Origin: Rhodopseudomonas palustris
GTDB taxonomy: Bacteria; Pseudomonadota; Alphaproteobacteria; Rhizobiales; Xanthobacteraceae
Direction: 5' to 3'
Assembly (NCBI RefSeq): GCF_003591005.1
Contig: NZ_QYYD01000026.1
Coordinates: 18,375 to 82,374, forward strand
DNA length: 64,000 bases
How positions within the stretch are numbered: position 1 is the first letter of the stretch; each line of letters starts with the position of its first letter. The notes beneath the pieces are model-generated. The model searched no databases. It saw only the letters and a program-made list of their open reading frames with translations, and had not been told where the DNA came from. Below are positions 34,394-44,172 of this stretch, piece by piece. The position numbers and the translations under genes were made by a program.

Positions 34394-36073
34394 CTACGCC
34401 GCTCGCGCCAGCTTCACCTTGCGGCCGAGCAGCTGATCGATGAGTGCTTCTGGATCCGCCGGCACCATGTCTCCACGCCAGGCGATGTGTTGGTCGGTGC
34501 GGACTAGCAGCAGGGCGTGGTCGTACAGCGCGGCGGTTTCGGGGGGGATGTCGATGACTTCGATCGGCGCGCCGGCGCGGCGCAGCGGCGCTATCAACGC
34601 GTCGACGACGATCGCCGGATCGCGGCGCAGCAGCGTGTAGCCGGCGCTGAGCGTATCGGTGATCGGCCGGCCGTCCGGCATCCGTGAGAACGGCATGCGG
34701 CAGCCCGGCACGGTCGAGGGCGTGAAGTCCGCCATGCTGTAGGCCGGCGGCGACGCGTCGTCGGAAACGATAATCGGCGATCGATCGTAGAAGTAACCGA
34801 AGTTCAGCCCGCCGCAGCAATATTGCTGCACGTTGAGATCGTATGCGGCCTGGCCGACGCGCTGCCGCGCTTCGTCGCCCTCGGGACCGTCCGCTTCCAC
34901 CTCGGGCGGCACCGCACGGCGCTGGCCCAGCACCTTGCCGGCCATGTCCATGGCGAAGTGCGACACCTGTTCGGTGATCGGCAGTCGCTCCGCCTCGTAG
35001 GCGTCTAGGATGTCGGGTGATGCCCAGCCTTGCAGCACGGCACCGAGCAGCCAGGCAAGATTAGTAGCATCGGCGATGCCGGCATTCATGCCGTAACCCG
35101 CATACGGCATCCACAGATGGGCGGCGTCGCCGCAGATGAAGGCCCGACCGTCGCGGAATTTGTCGGCGACCAGCCGCCGGCCGACCCAATCTTCTTTGCT
35201 GAGCACCTCGTACTCGAAGTCCTCGCCGACGCCCAGGATGGTGCGGATCGACCAGTCGCGGTCCACGGTGTCGAAGGTTTCCTCGGCGCGGTTGAGGTGA
35301 TTGTGGATCAGCCAGGTCTCGCGGCCGTCGATCGCCACCAATGTGCCGCAGCGCCGCGGGTTGAGCGCCAGCGTCATCCAGGCCGGCTTGCCGAGCATGC
35401 CGAGCAGCCGCGGCGCGCGGATATAGGTCGACTGCACGTTCTGGATCACCGGTGTGCCGGAGAGTTGCGCGCCGATCGCCTTGCGCACCAGCGAGCGCGC
35501 GCCATCGCAGCCAACCAGGTAGTCGGCGCGCAGCGTGAAGGTCTCGTCGTCGTCGAGCCTGCGCAGGCTGGCGGTGACGCCGTGCTCGTCCTGCACGAAA
35601 CTCTCGAACGCCGTCCGATTGAGGATGGTGACGCCGCTGGTGGCGGCCGCATAGGCGAACAGCACCGGCTCGAGATAGATCTGGTTGATGCGATGCGGCG
35701 GTTCCGCGGTCGGCCAGTGTGTATCGGGCCCTTCGGTCGCGGTGTAGCGATCACGCCGGCTCGGGATCGGAATGCGCGACATCTCGATGCCGGTCGCCGT
35801 GGTGCGATATGCGCAGTCGTTCGGATAGTCCGCCGGTAGACCGGTGTCGCGCAGCTGCTGCGCCACGCCGAGCCGGCGGAACACTTCCATCGAGCGGGCC
35901 GAAACGTGATTGCACTTGACGCTCGGCGGCTCGCCGGCGCTGCGCGTCTCCACCACGGTCACCTTGATGCCACGTTGCGCCAGATCGATCGCCAGCGTCA
36001 GCCCGACAGGTCCTGCGCCGACAATGACGACGCTTGACTCGGAGGCAGAATACGACGTGGAGTGATCGGGCAT
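34394..36073 (-). CDS. FAD-dependent aromatic monooxygenase (PheA/TfdB-type)
   Basis: Starting at the ATG at 36073 the protein has 559 residues. Group A flavoprotein hydroxylase features are clear: the N-terminal Rossmann motif VVIVGAGPVGLTLAIDLAQRG, the DG motif in YLVGCDGARSLVRKAIG, and the ribityl-phosphate GD motif in RDGRAFICGDAAHLWMPYAGYGMNAGIADATNLAWLL. A thioredoxin-like C-terminal region follows. An ATG at 36118 would leave only two bases to the divergent gene and remove its ribosome site. It probably hydroxylates an aromatic substrate with NAD(P)H, and is divergent from a TctC-type binding protein. Confidence 0.9.
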   Translation of the reverse strand: MPDHSTSYSASESSVVIVGAGPVGLTLAIDLAQRGIKVTVVETRSAGEPPSVKCNHVSARSMEVFRRLGVAQQLRDTGLPADYPNDCAYRTTATGIEMSRIPIPSRRDRYTATEGPDTHWPTAEPPHRINQIYLEPVLFAYAAATSGVTILNRTAFESFVQDEHGVTASLRRLDDDETFTLRADYLVGCDGARSLVRKAIGAQLSGTPVIQNVQSTYIRAPRLLGMLGKPAWMTLALNPRRCGTLVAIDGRETWLIHNHLNRAEETFDTVDRDWSIRTILGVGEDFEYEVLSKEDWVGRRLVADKFRDGRAFICGDAAHLWMPYAGYGMNAGIADATNLAWLLGAVLQGWASPDILDAYEAERLPITEQVSHFAMDMAGKVLGQRRAVPPEVEADGPEGDEARQRVGQAAYDLNVQQYCCGGLNFGYFYDRSPIIVSDDASPPAYSMADFTPSTVPGCRMPFSRMPDGRPITDTLSAGYTLLRRDPAIVVDALIAPLRRAGAPIEVIDIPPETAALYDHALLLVRTDQHIAWRGDMVPADPEALIDQLLGRKVKLARAA

Positions 36074-36120
36074 CGTCACCGTCCGCTTACTAAAAACAAC
36101 ATCATTGGGGAGGACCATAG

Positions 36121-37122
36121 ATGCTTCGCCGTCCGAGGCAATACCAACCGCGCCGGAACCCGCTGCTGATCGCGGCCCTGCTAATCGCTGGCTTCGTATT
36201 GCCGTCGGCGGCGCGCGCGGGCTATCCGGATCATCCGATCAAGATCATCGTGACATTTCCGCCCGGCGGAAGCGCCGACATCGTGCTGCGTGCGCTGCAA
36301 CCGTCGATCGCCGAGGATCTCGGCCAGCCTTTGGTGATCGAGAACCGCGCCGGCGCCGGCGGCAATATCGGCATCGGCGCCGTGGTGCAGTCGCCGCCCG
36401 ACGGCTACACGCTCGGCGTCGCGGCGGCGGGCGTGCTCACCGTCAATCCGCATCTCAATCCGTCGGCGATGAACTTTGATCCGTTGAAGGATCTGGCGCC
36501 GGTGACGCTGCTCGCGAAGATCCCGTTCGTGGTGGTGTCGTCACCATCGGCGAAGCTGCCGATGCTCAAGGATGTCATCGACACCGCCAAGGCCAAGCCC
36601 GGCGCGCTGTCGATCGGCCATGGCGGCAACGGCACGGCGATGCATCTGACCTCGGCGCTGCTCGAGCAGAAAGCCGGCATCGATCTGCAACTGGTGTCGT
36701 ATCGCGGCACGGCGCCGGCCGCGACCGACGTGCTCGCCGGCCACATCCCGCTTGCGGTGCTGGATATCCCGGCGTCGCAGCAGCTGATCCGCGACGGCCG
36801 GCTGACCGCACTCGGCGTCTCGGCCGCCAAGAGGGTGAGCTTCCTGCCCGACGTGCCATCGCTGGCCGAGCTCGGCGTCAAGGATTTCGAATCCGTCGGC
36901 TGGTTTGGCCTGGTGGCGCCGGCCGCGACGCCGCCCGACATTCTGGCGCGGCTCAACGCGGCGTTCGTCAAAGCGCTCCGCGATCCCGCCGCGGTCGAGA
37001 AGATCCGCACCCTCGGCGCCGAACCATCCCCCACCAGCGCCGCCGACTTCGCCGCATTCATCCGGGCTGAGCATGGCAAATGGGGCGAGGTGATCAAGGC
37101 CGCGGGAATTAAGGGGGAGTAG
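36121..37122 (+). CDS. Tripartite tricarboxylate transporter substrate-binding protein (Bug/TctC)
   Basis: The 333-residue protein has a Sec signal (NPLLIAALLIAGFVLPSAARA). The Bug-family pattern follows: YPDHPIKIIVTFPPGGSADIVLRALQPSIAEDLGQPLVIENRAGAGGNIG, PDGYTLG and VVSYRGTAP-like segments. GGGGAGG lies seven bases before the ATG. No TctA/TctB membrane genes are near, the usual situation for orphan Bug proteins. Divergence from the aromatic monooxygenase suggests a shared aromatic or acid ligand. Confidence 0.92.
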   Translation: MLRRPRQYQPRRNPLLIAALLIAGFVLPSAARAGYPDHPIKIIVTFPPGGSADIVLRALQPSIAEDLGQPLVIENRAGAGGNIGIGAVVQSPPDGYTLGVAAAGVLTVNPHLNPSAMNFDPLKDLAPVTLLAKIPFVVVSSPSAKLPMLKDVIDTAKAKPGALSIGHGGNGTAMHLTSALLEQKAGIDLQLVSYRGTAPAATDVLAGHIPLAVLDIPASQQLIRDGRLTALGVSAAKRVSFLPDVPSLAELGVKDFESVGWFGLVAPAATPPDILARLNAAFVKALRDPAAVEKIRTLGAEPSPTSAADFAAFIRAEHGKWGEVIKAAGIKGE

Positions 37123-37609
37123 CAAGACCGCTCGCCGTCATTGTGAGCCAACGGGTCGGCGCAGAGCGCCGCCCGATGACAGGCTCCGCGAAGCAATCCA
37201 GCCCCGCGCACGGACTAACCTCTCCCCGCGCGCGGGGAGAGGTCGGATTGCGCAGCAATCCAGGTGAGGGGGCGTCTTCACGCGGCCGAGCGTCAGCTTG
37301 TCGCGACAAACGCTGAGAGTCACTGCCCGCGTCGCCCCTCACCCCAACCCTCTCCCCGCAAGAGCGGGGCGAGGGAGCTCGCCGTGCTTGGGGCGAAGGA
37401 GCGCGCCGCGAGCGGGGAGAGGGAGCGGGCTGCGTTGCGGGGAGGGATCGTGCTTGCCTGGCTTGCCGTGCTCCGCGGGCGGATCGACGGCATGCTGTGC
37501 CCCACCTGCATTCCGCTGTGCGACAGGTGCAGGCGGCCTCGCAGCGGCGCGGGTTGCGTCGCCCGGCGGGCTGCGTCATATGGACGGCACTTGTTCCAGA
37601 GAGTGACCC
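37123..37609. repeat. Repeat-rich gap upstream of ribB
   Basis: No gene is supported in these ~490 bases. It holds several CTCTCCCC(G)C/GCGGGGAGAG palindromes (about 37210-37235 and 37335-37440) related to the family at 34315. An FMN riboswitch was looked for before the RibB gene and its conserved core was not found. Confidence 0.55.
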
Positions 37610-38689
37610 ATGGCGCACCCGATCCAGGACGTTCTGCAAGCCTTCGCCGCCGGCGAAATCGTCGTCGTCACCGATGACGACGACCGCGAGGGCGAGGGCG
37701 ATCTCGTCGTCGCCGCCTCGTTGTGTACGGCCGAGAAGATGGCTTTCATCATCCGCCACACCTCCGGCATCGTCTGCGCACCGATTACGTCGGACGATGC
37801 GCGCCGCCTCCGGCTCGATCCGATGGTGGCGCATAACGACAGCAATCACACCACCGCCTTTACGGTCTCGATCGACTACAAGCCCGACAACGGCACCGGT
37901 ATCTCGGCCGACGAGCGCGCCTCGTGCTGCCGCGCGCTGGCCAATCCCAACGCCGGCGCCAACGATTTTGCCCGTCCGGGCCACATCTTCCCGCTGATCG
38001 CGCGCGATGGCGGCGTGTTGCTGCGCTCCGGCCACACCGAGGCCGCGGTCGATCTGTGCCGGCTCGCCGGCCTGCCGCCGGTCGGCGTGATCAGCGAACT
38101 GATGAACGACGACGGCACCGTCACCAAGGGTGCTCAGGTCGTTGAATTCGCCAGGAAGCACAACCTCAAGCTCGTTACCATCGCCGACCTGATCGCGCAT
38201 CGCCAGGCGCGAGAAAAGCTGATCGAGCGCGTCGCCACGTTCCCGATGGAAAGCCCGATCGGCCCGATGCAGGGCTATGCCTATCGCTCTCCGTTCGACG
38301 AGATTGCGCATCTCGCCTGCGTCTACAATGGCATCGGCGACGGCAAGAACGTGCTGACGCGGTTCCACAAGCCGAACATCGTCAAGGATATCTTCACCGG
38401 CCCGCGCCGGATGGAAGCGGTGCTGGATCACTTCAGGAAAAACGGTTCCGGCGTGCTGATCTATCTGCGCGACGGCGCTGCTGGCGTTCCTGTCGCGCCG
38501 ATCGACGAGCCGAAATCAGCCGAGGCCGATCGTCACCGGCAATGGCGCGAGATCGGCGTGGGCGCCCAGATCCTGCGCGATCTCGGCGTCAGTTCGATCC
38601 GGCATCTCACCTCGTCGCAGCTCGACTACAAAGGGCTGTCGGGGTTCGGCATTGAGATCGTCGGCAACGAGCACCTTGAAGGCTCCTGA
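37610..38689 (+). CDS. ribB: 3,4-dihydroxy-2-butanone 4-phosphate synthase with degenerate GTP cyclohydrolase II domain
   Basis: A 359-residue RibBA-type protein for riboflavin synthesis. The N-terminal DHBP synthase half has the acidic loop DDDDREGEGDLVVAA, HTSGIVCAP and RPGHIFPLIARDGGVLLRSGHTEAAVDL. The C-terminal half follows the cyclohydrolase II fold, but the zinc-binding Cys motif (SECLTGD...CDC in active enzymes) is replaced by HKPNIVKDIFTGPRRM. That half is therefore probably catalytically dead, and the gene is better called ribB than ribBA. Bradyrhizobia and relatives often show this. Confidence 0.88.
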   Translation: MAHPIQDVLQAFAAGEIVVVTDDDDREGEGDLVVAASLCTAEKMAFIIRHTSGIVCAPITSDDARRLRLDPMVAHNDSNHTTAFTVSIDYKPDNGTGISADERASCCRALANPNAGANDFARPGHIFPLIARDGGVLLRSGHTEAAVDLCRLAGLPPVGVISELMNDDGTVTKGAQVVEFARKHNLKLVTIADLIAHRQAREKLIERVATFPMESPIGPMQGYAYRSPFDEIAHLACVYNGIGDGKNVLTRFHKPNIVKDIFTGPRRMEAVLDHFRKNGSGVLIYLRDGAAGVPVAPIDEPKSAEADRHRQWREIGVGAQILRDLGVSSIRHLTSSQLDYKGLSGFGIEIVGNEHLEGS

Positions 38690-38753
38690 TCCAGGTCTTA
38701 CCCTCAAAAGTCACATCTCCCGAGACGGCGGAAACGTCTGAAAGGACCACTGC

Positions 38754-39968
<1,215 letters not shown>

Positions 39969-39989
39969 GACGGGTGAGCACCACCTCTC

Positions 39990-40128
39990 AACGTCATTCC
40001 GGGATGCGCCTTCTTGGGCGCAGGCCTGGAATCCATACTCCCGGCGGTGGTTATGGATTCCGGGCTCGCGCGGAGCCTGTCATCGGGCCGGCTGAAGGCC
40101 GGACCCGGTGGCGCGCCCCGGAATGACG
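39990..40128. repeat. GGAATGACG-type intergenic repeat
   Basis: A segment starting GTCATTCCGGGATGCG and ending CCCCGGAATGACG frames an imperfect inverted repeat including GGAATCCAT/ATGGATTCC. It resembles the long palindromic repeats common between bradyrhizobial genes and is immediately followed by a GTAG-bounded element. Confidence 0.5.
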
Positions 40129-40133
40129 AACGC

Positions 40134-40209
40134 GTAGGATGGGTTGAGCGCAGCGAAACCCATCACGCGATGACCAAGATGGGTTTCGCTGCCGCTCAAC
40201 CCATCCTAC
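40134..40209. repeat. GTAG-bounded paired hairpin (REP/BIME-like)
   Basis: GTAG-GATGGGTT...AACCCATC on the left and GATGGGTT...AACCCATC-CTAC on the right form a 76-base inverted pair. Same plan as 34200-34288 and 41188-41268. Confidence 0.8.
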
Positions 40210-40241
40210 AAACTAACAACAACATTATGGTTGGGAAGCGC

Positions 40242-41174
40242 ATGAGCGACGCCAGCGACAGTTCCGACGACGTTCCGTTCAATCGCGACTTCCCGCTGCA
40301 AGCCGGCGTGGTCGAGGAGATCCGGCCCGGGCTGCGCCGCGTGCTGTGTAACAACCCGTCGCCGTTCACCTTCACCGGCACCGTCAGCTACATCATCGGC
40401 ACCGGCAAGGTTGCGATCGTCGATCCCGGCCCGGACGACGAAGCCCACGCGCAGGCGCTGATCGATGCGGTGAAGGGCGAGACCGTCACCCATATCCTGG
40501 TCACCCACACCCACAAGGACCACTCGCCCGGTACGCCGCGCCTGAAGGCCGCCACCGGCGCCACCGTTTATGCCGAAGGCCCGCACCGCGCGTCGCGGCC
40601 GTATTTCGAGAGCGAGACGGTGTCGACCGAATCCGGCGCCGACCGCGCGTTCCGGCCCGACGTCACCATCCGAGACGGCGACGTGATCGAGGGCGACGGC
40701 TGGGCGGTCGCGGCGGTGGCGACGCCGGGCCACACCGCCAACCACATGGCGTTCGCCTGGACGGACCGCGACGCGATCTTCGTCGGCGATCACGTGATGG
40801 GCTGGTCGACCTCGATCGTCGCGCCGCCGGACGGCTCGATGGTCGACTACATGACGTCGCTCGACCGCCTGATCGGCCGCGACGAGCAACTGTATCTGTC
40901 CGGCCACGGCGCCGAGATCCTTGAAGGCCCGCGCTACTCGCGCTTTTTGAAGCGCCACCGCGTCGCCCGCGAAGCCTCGATCCTGCACCGCCTTGCCAAG
41001 GGCGAGACCGACATCCCGACGATGGTGCGTGCCATTTATATCGGCATCGACCCGCGTTTGATGGGCGCCGCCGGCTACTCGGTGCTGGCGCATCTCGAAG
41101 ATCTGGTGACACGCGGCGTGGTTGCGACGGACGGCGATCCGCTGATCGGTGGCCGGTACAGGCTGGCGAAGTAA
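40242..41174 (+). CDS. MBL-fold metallo-hydrolase (LACTB2-like)
   Basis: From the ATG at 40242 the protein is 310 residues; an ATG five codons upstream is also possible. It has the metallo-beta-lactamase metal motif THTHKDHSPG, PGHTANHMAF, FVGDHVMGW and SGHGAEI as successive metal ligands, plus a C-terminal winged-helix (BLACT_WH) region (LGKGETD-like RLAKGETDIPTMVRAIY). Family members hydrolyse thioesters, lactones or RNA; the substrate here is not evident. Flanked on both sides by GTAG-type repeats. Confidence 0.88.
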   Translation: MSDASDSSDDVPFNRDFPLQAGVVEEIRPGLRRVLCNNPSPFTFTGTVSYIIGTGKVAIVDPGPDDEAHAQALIDAVKGETVTHILVTHTHKDHSPGTPRLKAATGATVYAEGPHRASRPYFESETVSTESGADRAFRPDVTIRDGDVIEGDGWAVAAVATPGHTANHMAFAWTDRDAIFVGDHVMGWSTSIVAPPDGSMVDYMTSLDRLIGRDEQLYLSGHGAEILEGPRYSRFLKRHRVAREASILHRLAKGETDIPTMVRAIYIGIDPRLMGAAGYSVLAHLEDLVTRGVVATDGDPLIGGRYRLAK

Positions 41175-41187
41175 CAGCCGCTGCCTC

Positions 41188-41268
41188 GTAGGATGGGTTG
41201 AGCGAAAGCGAAACCCATCGCCCCCGCACGAACGCTTGATGGGTTTCGCTGCGCTCAACCCATCCTAC
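41188..41268. repeat. GTAG-bounded paired hairpin (REP/BIME-like)
   Basis: Starts GTAGGATGGGTT and ends AACCCATCCTAC, with internal AACCCATC/GATGGGTT arms. It lies 14 bases after the hydrolase stop. Third copy of this family in the window. Confidence 0.8.
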
Positions 41269-41307
41269 AGCTCCTGTGAGGCAGAGACCCGCAACCGGCC
41301 CAGCGCC

Positions 41308-41445
41308 ATCTCTCCCGCTTGCGGGAGAGGTCGGATCGCGGAGCGATCCGGGTGAGGGCACTCCTCTCGCGAGTCGCTGAGTCCGTGCTCGTGTCGCCCT
41401 CACCCCAACCCTCTCCCGCAAGCGGGAGAGGGAGCGCGCTGCGGC
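41308..41445. repeat. Two CTCTCCCGC palindromes in inverted order
   Basis: TCTCCCGC/GCGGGAGA at about 41311-41329 and CCCTCTCCCGC/GCGGGAGAGGG at about 41408-41431 flank GGTGAGGGC...GCCCTCACC. The whole unit is a composite inverted repeat of the 34315 family. Confidence 0.65.
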
Positions 41446-41463
41446 GCGAGGTCGGCGCTCCCG

Positions 41464-42315
41464 TTACTTCTTCGGCGCCGCCTTGCCCTTCGCCGGCTGC
41501 TTTGGCTCGGGCTCCGGCTTCGGCGCCGGCGCGTTCTCCGCGGCGGTGGTGATGTCTTCGCTGAGCTTGGCGATCCGGGTGGCGTTGCTGCCGAGGTCGC
41601 TTTCGAAGTAGCGCGAGGCGGAGCGGATATCGATGCGGGCGCCGTCGCCGTCGGGCAGGATGCGGATCGTCACGTCCTCGGGCAGGCCCATCACCTCGGT
41701 GCGCGCCACCGCCTCGATATGGCCCTCGCGCCGCGGCGGCTGCGGCGGTCGCGAATCCACCACGCGCCATTTGCGGCGATTGACTAGATTGAGCGTGATG
41801 TCATGGGCGCGCTGCACCGGCAGGTCGACCTGCACGGTTTCCAGGCTCGGATAGGCGGCGCGCTGCAGCTCGGCCGAATACAGCCCGGCATAGACCGCGG
41901 TGTTGACGCCGTCGCCGACCCGAAGCCGCGCCAGCGTCTCGAATTTCGGCGGATCGATCGCGTCGGTGGTGATGTCGTGGATCTTCGGCAGGCTGCGATA
42001 TTTCCAGCCGAGATAGGCGGGGTAAGCCAGGATCATCACATCGATCAGTAGCGCCAGCAGGATGCGCGCCATGCCGCGCGAGCCGTTCTGCCAGATCGCC
42101 GCGAAGCCGGCCAGCGCCAGCACGATCGACAGTCCGGCCAGCGCCAGCGCGCCAAAGAAAGTGGCGATCGCCGGCCGCACTTCGAGGAAATCGAACCGCA
42201 CCACCAGCGTCGACACCACGGCGGCGATCGCTGCGAACACCGCAAGCCGGCGCGCCCACACCGCCAGGCTCGACACGGGCTCCATCTGATAGGGAGCGGA
42301 AAACCTGCGCGCCAT
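41464..42315 (-). CDS. DUF1499-family membrane protein
   Basis: The 283-residue protein has three or four N-terminal membrane segments (LAVFAAIAAVVSTLVV, IATFFGALALAGLSIVLALAGFAAIW, ILLALLIDVMILAYPAYLGW). The DUF1499 region follows (about 110-255; LPKIHDITTDAIDPPKF, RVGDGVNTAVY, VDSRPPQPPRREGHIEAVARTEVMGLPEDVTIRI, GARIDIRSASRYFESDLGSNATRI). The Pro/Lys-rich tail is probably disordered. The function of the family is not established. Confidence 0.9.
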   Translation of the reverse strand: MARRFSAPYQMEPVSSLAVWARRLAVFAAIAAVVSTLVVRFDFLEVRPAIATFFGALALAGLSIVLALAGFAAIWQNGSRGMARILLALLIDVMILAYPAYLGWKYRSLPKIHDITTDAIDPPKFETLARLRVGDGVNTAVYAGLYSAELQRAAYPSLETVQVDLPVQRAHDITLNLVNRRKWRVVDSRPPQPPRREGHIEAVARTEVMGLPEDVTIRILPDGDGARIDIRSASRYFESDLGSNATRIAKLSEDITTAAENAPAPKPEPEPKQPAKGKAAPKK

Positions 42316-42554
42316 CGGGTCCGTTCTGCCGGGTTAGGGCCGCACCGCCAGCGAGACGTCCCACGATGCAACGCCTGTTGAGACCATGGCAGGCGCTGGA
42401 TTTCAAGGCCGGATTGGTCGCCGCCTCGGCCCGGGACCGCACCGCGACGGCCAGCCACCAAGACGGAGCCGACGCCGATCAAAGACCATTCGACGTTGCT
42501 GTCGCACACTGAGCGGCAGAGTTGCGCAGCTTGCTCGTAGCAAGGACGGGAGCG
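42316..42554. other. Short gap between divergent genes
   Basis: About 240 bases between the divergent DUF1499 and methyltransferase genes. No gene, terminator or convincing promoter was found; GGGAG near 42548 is the ribosome site of the next gene. Confidence 0.35.
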
Positions 42555-43259
42555 ATGTCGTCAGAGGTCAGTTCGCCCGCAGTGAAGCCGTGGCGCCGTC
42601 TGATGCGCACTGCGCTGGGGTCGAGCGCTTATGCGGCGCTCGCATTGATTGGGGCCGGCCGGCTCGATTGGGGGCGCGGGTGGCTGTACGCGGCCGTGTT
42701 CGTGGCGGCGTCGGTGGTTGGCACGGCGGTGGTCCTGCGCGCCGATCCGGCGGTGCTGGCGGCGCGTGCCAAAGGCTTTCGCGGCGACACCGAGCCGTTC
42801 GACCGGTTGTTCTACGCGCTGTTTCTGCCGCTGATCGCGGGGATGCCGATCGTCGCCGGTCTCGACGCCGGCCGGTTCGGCTGGGCGCCGCTGCCGGACT
42901 GGACGGCGCTGCCCGGCATCTTGTTGTTCGTGGCCGGATCGGCGCTGTCGACCTGGGCGCTGCTGGTCAACACGCATGCCGAGAGCACCGTGCGCATCCA
43001 GCGCGACCGTGCGCACGCGGTGGTGCAGAGCGGGCCGTATCGCTTCGTCCGCCATCCGATGTATCTCGGCACGCTGATTGGTCTGCCCGCCGCCGCGCTG
43101 ATGCTCGGCTCCGCCTGGGCGCTGCTCCCCGCCGCGCTGATCATCGCACTGTTCGTGTGGCGCAGCGCGCGCGAGGACGAGGCGCTGCATCGCGAACTGC
43201 CCGGCTACGCCGACTACGCGGCGGCGACGCGCTTCCGGCTGCTGCCCGGGTTGTGGTGA
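42555..43259 (+). CDS. ICMT/PEMT-like membrane methyltransferase
   Basis: The 234-residue polytopic protein has five hydrophobic segments and the C-terminal SAM/lipid signature of the isoprenylcysteine carboxyl methyltransferase-like group: VVQSGPYRFVRHPMYLGTLIG, then ARxEDExL-like AREDEALHRELPGYADYAAATRFRLLPGLW. The ATG at 42555 follows GGGAG; an upstream TTG is less likely. It probably methylates a membrane or hydrophobic substrate, not true prenylated protein. Confidence 0.85.
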   Translation: MSSEVSSPAVKPWRRLMRTALGSSAYAALALIGAGRLDWGRGWLYAAVFVAASVVGTAVVLRADPAVLAARAKGFRGDTEPFDRLFYALFLPLIAGMPIVAGLDAGRFGWAPLPDWTALPGILLFVAGSALSTWALLVNTHAESTVRIQRDRAHAVVQSGPYRFVRHPMYLGTLIGLPAAALMLGSAWALLPAALIIALFVWRSAREDEALHRELPGYADYAAATRFRLLPGLW

Positions 43260-43368
43260 ACGCCAAGCGTTTCCCATGCACTGACTGCTCGCCCTGAAAG
43301 CCTGACTCAAGACCCGGGCCGGACTTCGTTTACTTTCCAGTTGGCTAAGGTTGCTCACAAACTCCGTC

Positions 43369-43450
43369 ATGGCCGGGCTTGTCCCGGCCATCCACGCCTT
43401 TGTTGCATTTCCGTCAGCAAGGCGTGGATGCCCGGCACAAGGCTGGGCAT
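43369..43450. repeat. Composite palindromic element, paired CCCGGC hairpins
   Basis: ATGGCCGGG/CCCGGCCAT at 43369-43391 and ATGCCCGGC/GCTGGGCAT at 43428-43450 flank CCACGCCTT...AAGGCGTGG. Same plan and size as 31333-31413. Gap 43260-43607 holds nothing else I can support. Confidence 0.7.
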
Positions 43451-43607
43451 GACGCGTGGAGATGCAGCGAACCACAACGGGCCGTCGATGAACCGACGTT
43501 CGCCGCGTCGGCGGGACTCCGCTGCGCAACGTCGCAGCGGTAAAGGTCAGTCGCGTGCCGCAACGCATCGGTCTCCAGCATCCGTCTCGTCTCCGGCCGC
43601 AGTCCAA

Positions 43608-44054
43608 TCATCGGCGCGGCTTTGCTTGGCCGGCTTCGGCCACGTGCTCCAGCCGCTTCACGAGTTGCTTGATCCACACGTCGCCGTATTGCTCGACGAT
43701 GGATTGCTCACACCGGTCGGCGCTCAGCCTGATCTGCGACCAAAGGCTGCGCCCCTTGTCGGAGATGAAGACCACGACCTTTCGTCGATCGCTGCCGTGA
43801 GGCGCGCGATAAATCAGGGCTTCTCCGACCATGTGATCGACCGTGCGGGTCGCGGTCGGCATACTCAGCAGCGCGGCCTCCGCGAGCTCGGTCATCGTCC
43901 AGCCGGCGTCGTCGGCGAGATTCGTGAGAATGCGCCAATGTTCGAGTGCAATGCCGTGGCCCGCAAGTTCCGCCGCAAGGGCTTGGCTCATCCGGTGACT
44001 GGCGACGGCGAGCATGTATTCGAGGTTGGGCCGGGGCATCGACGTCTCAATCAT
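43608..44054 (-). CDS. MarR-family transcriptional regulator
   Basis: A 148-residue winged-helix repressor: a dimer helix (PNLEYMLAVASHRMSQALAAELAG), the recognition region WTMTELAEAALLSMPTATRTVDHMVGEALI, and the wing RAPHGSDRRKVVVFISDKG. It is divergent from an AmiC-like sensor and an isochorismatase-type hydrolase gene, which it probably controls; an AT-rich dyad at 45338-45351 is a candidate target. Confidence 0.9.
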   Translation of the reverse strand: MIETSMPRPNLEYMLAVASHRMSQALAAELAGHGIALEHWRILTNLADDAGWTMTELAEAALLSMPTATRTVDHMVGEALIYRAPHGSDRRKVVVFISDKGRSLWSQIRLSADRCEQSIVEQYGDVWIKQLVKRLEHVAEAGQAKPRR

Positions 44055-44125
44055 CCTCGGAATCAGTTTTCCAGCGCCGGTAGCTTACCTGATTGGCGGA
44101 AGGGAGCTGATAGAAGGTTTGTGGT

Positions 44126-44141
44126 TGGCACGAAAATTGGA
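44126..44141 (+). promoter_or_regulatory. Sigma-54-like promoter candidate
   Basis: TGGCACG-AAAA-TTGGA matches the -24 element of sigma-54 promoters exactly and differs from the -12 element at the conserved C (TTGG instead of TTGC). It lies 31 bases before the AmiC-like gene. The mismatch is at an important base, so this is tentative. Confidence 0.3.
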
Positions 44142-44172
44142 TAGCGAAGCCATCTTCGCGGAGGGGTGCAGG

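Noticed and set aside
37500..37609. FMN riboswitch upstream of ribB
   Set aside because: The conserved RFN core segments were looked for and not found.
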